The notes beneath the pieces are model-generated. The model saw nothing but the letters and a program-made list of their open reading frames with translations, was not told the DNA's origin and made no database searches. Shown one piece after another: positions 6,681-8,082 of a stretch of 8,082 nt of DNA (position 1 is its first letter; every line of letters starts with the position of its first letter). The stretch is from Pseudomonadota bacterium (lineage in GTDB: Bacteria > Pseudomonadota > Gammaproteobacteria > Burkholderiales > Burkholderiaceae): positions 1-8,082 of the forward strand of contig JAKORH010000059.1 of NCBI GenBank assembly GCA_029777935.1, given 5' to 3'. A program made the translations under genes and the position numbers.

Positions 6681-7694
6681 TCATGCGTCACTATACCGCG
6701 AAGGGTGGAGTAAAAGGTGGCGCTGCCGCCAACTCCGGCTGTCGCTGTGCCGCGTCGGCGCGAGTACGGCGGCGTAGCCGCGCTGCAGCGCCGCTGCGTC
6801 GATCTCGCCCTGGTCCCACGCGGCTTCCAAACGCGCGCAGCCCTGGCGGTAGCGGGTTTGTTTGCGCCGCGTCAGGCGCCGCGCGCCGCGCAGGATGCGC
6901 GCGCCGCAATAGGTCAGCCCCTGCGCGCTGCGTCCGATCTGGACGCCGGCCTTGAGCTGCAGGCGGCGCGCATCGTGCAACCAGGTGCGCAGTTCGTCCG
7001 TCACCTGGCGGACGCTGTCCCTGTCGTCGCCCCACCAGACGATGTCGTCCATGTAACGGACATGCGCGCGCACCTGCGGGTGGCCGAGCAGGAAGCGGTC
7101 GGCGCCGTCGAGATAATAGTTGGCGAAATGCTGCGAGGTCAGCGCGCCGATCGGCAGACCGCAGCCCGGCGCCGCTGGGCAGACGGCGATGATGCGCTCG
7201 AGCAGGGCGAGAAAGTCGCTACCTTTGAAGCGGCGCGCCAGCAAACGGGCAAGAATCGCGTGGTCGATCGAAGGGAAATAAGCGTTGACATCGACTTGGC
7301 CGAACCAGGCATGACGGCGTAATGCCTGCTGCACGCGCTCGATCGCCCGATGGACGCCGAAACCCGGCCGGCAGGCGAAAGTGCTCGGCACCAGCGAGCG
7401 CTCGAAAACCGGCTCGGCGAGATTGAGGATCGCGTGGTGCAGAATGCGGTCGGGGAAACACGCGGCGTGGATCAGCCTTTCCTTGGGGTCATGGATCAGA
7501 AAGCGGTGGTATTGGCCGTATGGCAGGCGCCCGGCGAGCAGGTCGTCGCGCAGGCGCGCGAGCGAAGCATCAAAAGAGGAAAAAAAAGCCTGCACGGCTG
7601 GCCGCAGGCGCTTGCCGCGCGCCGCTTTGTACGCCGCAAGCGCGAGATTGTCGTACGTTGCCAGATCGGCGAGTTCAATGCGCATCCGGCGCAT
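6681..7694 (-). CDS. DGR reverse transcriptase
   Basis: This 337-residue RNA-directed DNA polymerase copies TR RNA into cDNA with errors at adenines. Palm motifs visible: [13 protein letters not shown] (133-145) with the first catalytic Asp D135, the DGR-diagnostic motif 4 [18 protein letters not shown] (179-196), and RYMDDIVWW (213-221) with catalytic D216 and D217. The early block [20 protein letters not shown] (64-83) also fits this RT family. DGR enzymes usually have GLPIGNLTSQ; here Ala replaces Asn at 184. Length is normal for DGR RTs, and no maturase, endonuclease or RNase H domain follows. The start at 7694 overlaps the HRDC gene by 20 bases and is backed by GGAG 6 bases upstream; a second in-frame ATG at 7685 is a less well spaced option. 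TR and the target gene follow on the same strand. A retron or group II intron enzyme is unlikely given motif 4 and the TR/VR pair. Confidence 0.95.
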   Translation of the reverse strand: MRRMRIELADLATYDNLALAAYKAARGKRLRPAVQAFFSSFDASLARLRDDLLAGRLPYGQYHRFLIHDPKERLIHAACFPDRILHHAILNLAEPVFERSLVPSTFACRPGFGVHRAIERVQQALRRHAWFGQVDVNAYFPSIDHAILARLLARRFKGSDFLALLERIIAVCPAAPGCGLPIGALTSQHFANYYLDGADRFLLGHPQVRAHVRYMDDIVWWGDDRDSVRQVTDELRTWLHDARRLQLKAGVQIGRSAQGLTYCGARILRGARRLTRRKQTRYRQGCARLEAAWDQGEIDAAALQRGYAAVLAPTRHSDSRSWRQRHLLLHPSRYSDA

Positions 7695-8082
7695 GCGTAT
7701 CTCCAGGGTGCGCTGAAGAAAATGCCTTGGTCAGCGGCGGCAGGAAATGGCGGGCGTACTTGTCGATACGCGCCTTGCCGACACCTTCGATCTCGCCGAG
7801 CGCCGTTGCCGTCGTCACCCGTCGGGTGACCATCGCTGCCAGTTGTTCGTTGGTGAACAGGGCGAATGGCGGCACGCCCTCGTGGTCGGCGATCGTCCGC
7901 CGCAAATTGCGCAGTTCGGCGTACAGCGCAAAGTCGCTTTCAGTCAGTATTTCGCGATAGTCGATGCGTTTGCGCTCGCCCGCGCGTGGAGATTCCTCGC
8001 CGTCGAGCGTGGCGACGCAGAAGGTCCAGTAAGCGTGCGCGCCGAGGTCGACGAAGCGCTTGTCGACGTCGCAGACGCGGTG
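7675..8082 (-). CDS. HRDC-domain DGR accessory protein (5' end outside window)
   Basis: The reading frame is open to the window edge, giving 135 visible C-terminal residues. An HRDC (helicase and RNase D C-terminal) nucleic-acid-binding domain spans visible residues about 51-118: LYAELRNLRRTIADHEGVP, FTNEQLAAM, and LGEIEGVGKARIDKYARHFL with the helix-hairpin-helix-like Gly-Val-Gly. The preceding part (YWTFCVATLDG, then RKRIDYREIL) resembles the N-terminal portion of HRDC proteins found next to DGR reverse transcriptases. HRDC proteins are known in some DGRs in the place usually held by Avd, so this one probably binds the TR RNA, the cDNA or the RT. Its stop codon lies 20 bases inside the RT gene, implying cotranscription and translational coupling. 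The start and any further N-terminal domain are not visible. The role is inferred from family and position. Confidence 0.85.
   Translation of the reverse strand, partial: HRVCDVDKRFVDLGAHAYWTFCVATLDGEESPRAGERKRIDYREILTESDFALYAELRNLRRTIADHEGVPPFALFTNEQLAAMVTRRVTTATALGEIEGVGKARIDKYARHFLPPLTKAFSSAHPGDTHAPDAH
7701..7704 (-). promoter_or_regulatory. Shine-Dalgarno deciding the RT start
   Basis: GGAG on the minus strand lies 6 bases before the ATG at 7694, inside the end of the HRDC gene. It favours 7694 over the in-frame ATG at 7685, which would sit 15 bases away. Confidence 0.65.

Larger units (their letters stand above)
5462..8082 (-). mobile_element. Diversity-generating retroelement (DGR) cassette
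   Basis: The cassette, in transcription order, is an HRDC accessory gene (cut by the window edge), a DGR-type reverse transcriptase, the template repeat and a target gene with the variable repeat at its 3' end. The decisive evidence is the TR/VR pair: 121 bp, ungapped, with 16 of 18 mismatches at TR adenines. DGRs do not transpose by this mechanism; they rewrite VR in place. No integrase, phage structural gene or terminal repeats are visible, so the cassette appears chromosomal here. The upstream end lies outside the window, so a further accessory gene such as avd cannot be excluded. Confidence 0.93.

Noticed and set aside
6325..6684. TR-spanning open frame as a real gene
   Set aside because: Only its TR part resembles protein (the FGE C-terminal strand), with no ribosome site and no domain on either side. 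I keep it as a possible coupling element, not as a CDS.
5318..6955. Long plus-strand open frame of 545 codons across the DGR region
   Set aside because: It runs antisense to the target gene, TR and RT. Its predicted product is Arg/Pro/Ala-rich low-complexity sequence with no domain. The minus strand has clear family motifs and the TR/VR relation.
6681..7694. Retron or group II intron reverse transcriptase
   Set aside because: There is no maturase or endonuclease domain, no intron domain V-like structure or msr/msd was noticed, and motif 4 plus the TR/VR pair point to a DGR.

Overview
This is a GC-rich bacterial window, probably proteobacterial. The codon usage and a pair of REP-like palindromes suggest a Beta- or Gammaproteobacterium, but no marker gene fixes the taxon. 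It holds two convergent blocks.

The plus-strand block (1-5202) is one very large gene for a 1733-residue double helicase. It has an exonuclease-like (DEDD/RNase H fold) N-terminus, a Cys cluster, a complete RecQ-type SF2 helicase core, winged-helix-like sequence, and a complete UvrD/Rep-type SF1 helicase core. It looks like a DNA repair or recombination enzyme. Motif VI of its RecQ half carries a perfect 3 x 9-bp tandem repeat that adds an Ala-Gly-Arg unit.

The minus-strand block (8082 down to about 5441) is a diversity-generating retroelement (DGR). In transcription order it contains: (i) the 3' part of an HRDC-domain accessory gene cut by the window edge; (ii) a reverse transcriptase with the DGR-type motif [10 protein letters not shown] and a YMDD catalytic box, overlapping the HRDC gene by 20 bases; (iii) a non-coding region of about 370 bp with the 121-bp template repeat (TR); and (iv) a 282-residue target protein of the formylglycine-generating-enzyme/sulfatase-modifying-factor fold (a C-type-lectin fold). 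The matching 121-bp variable repeat (VR) lies at the target's 3' end. TR and VR align without gaps and differ at 18 positions. Sixteen of these are TR adenines (16 of the 24 adenines), and only two of the 97 non-adenine positions differ. This is the signature of adenine-specific mutagenic retrohoming. It has replaced 13 of the 40 VR-encoded residues and left the scaffold intact.

Expected working: the RT, probably with the HRDC protein in place of the usual Avd, copies TR RNA with errors at adenines. The cDNA replaces VR, giving new ligand-binding surfaces on the target protein. GC-rich hairpins lie at nearly the same distance downstream of both VR and TR, and another 11-bp hairpin sits just before the target gene.

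The 259-bp gap between the convergent blocks (5203-5461) holds an inverted REP-like pair and two strong hairpins, with no credible gene. DGRs are a known class. What may be less described here is the combination of HRDC accessory gene, RT-TR-target order, paired hairpins and the adjacent RecQ-UvrD fusion.
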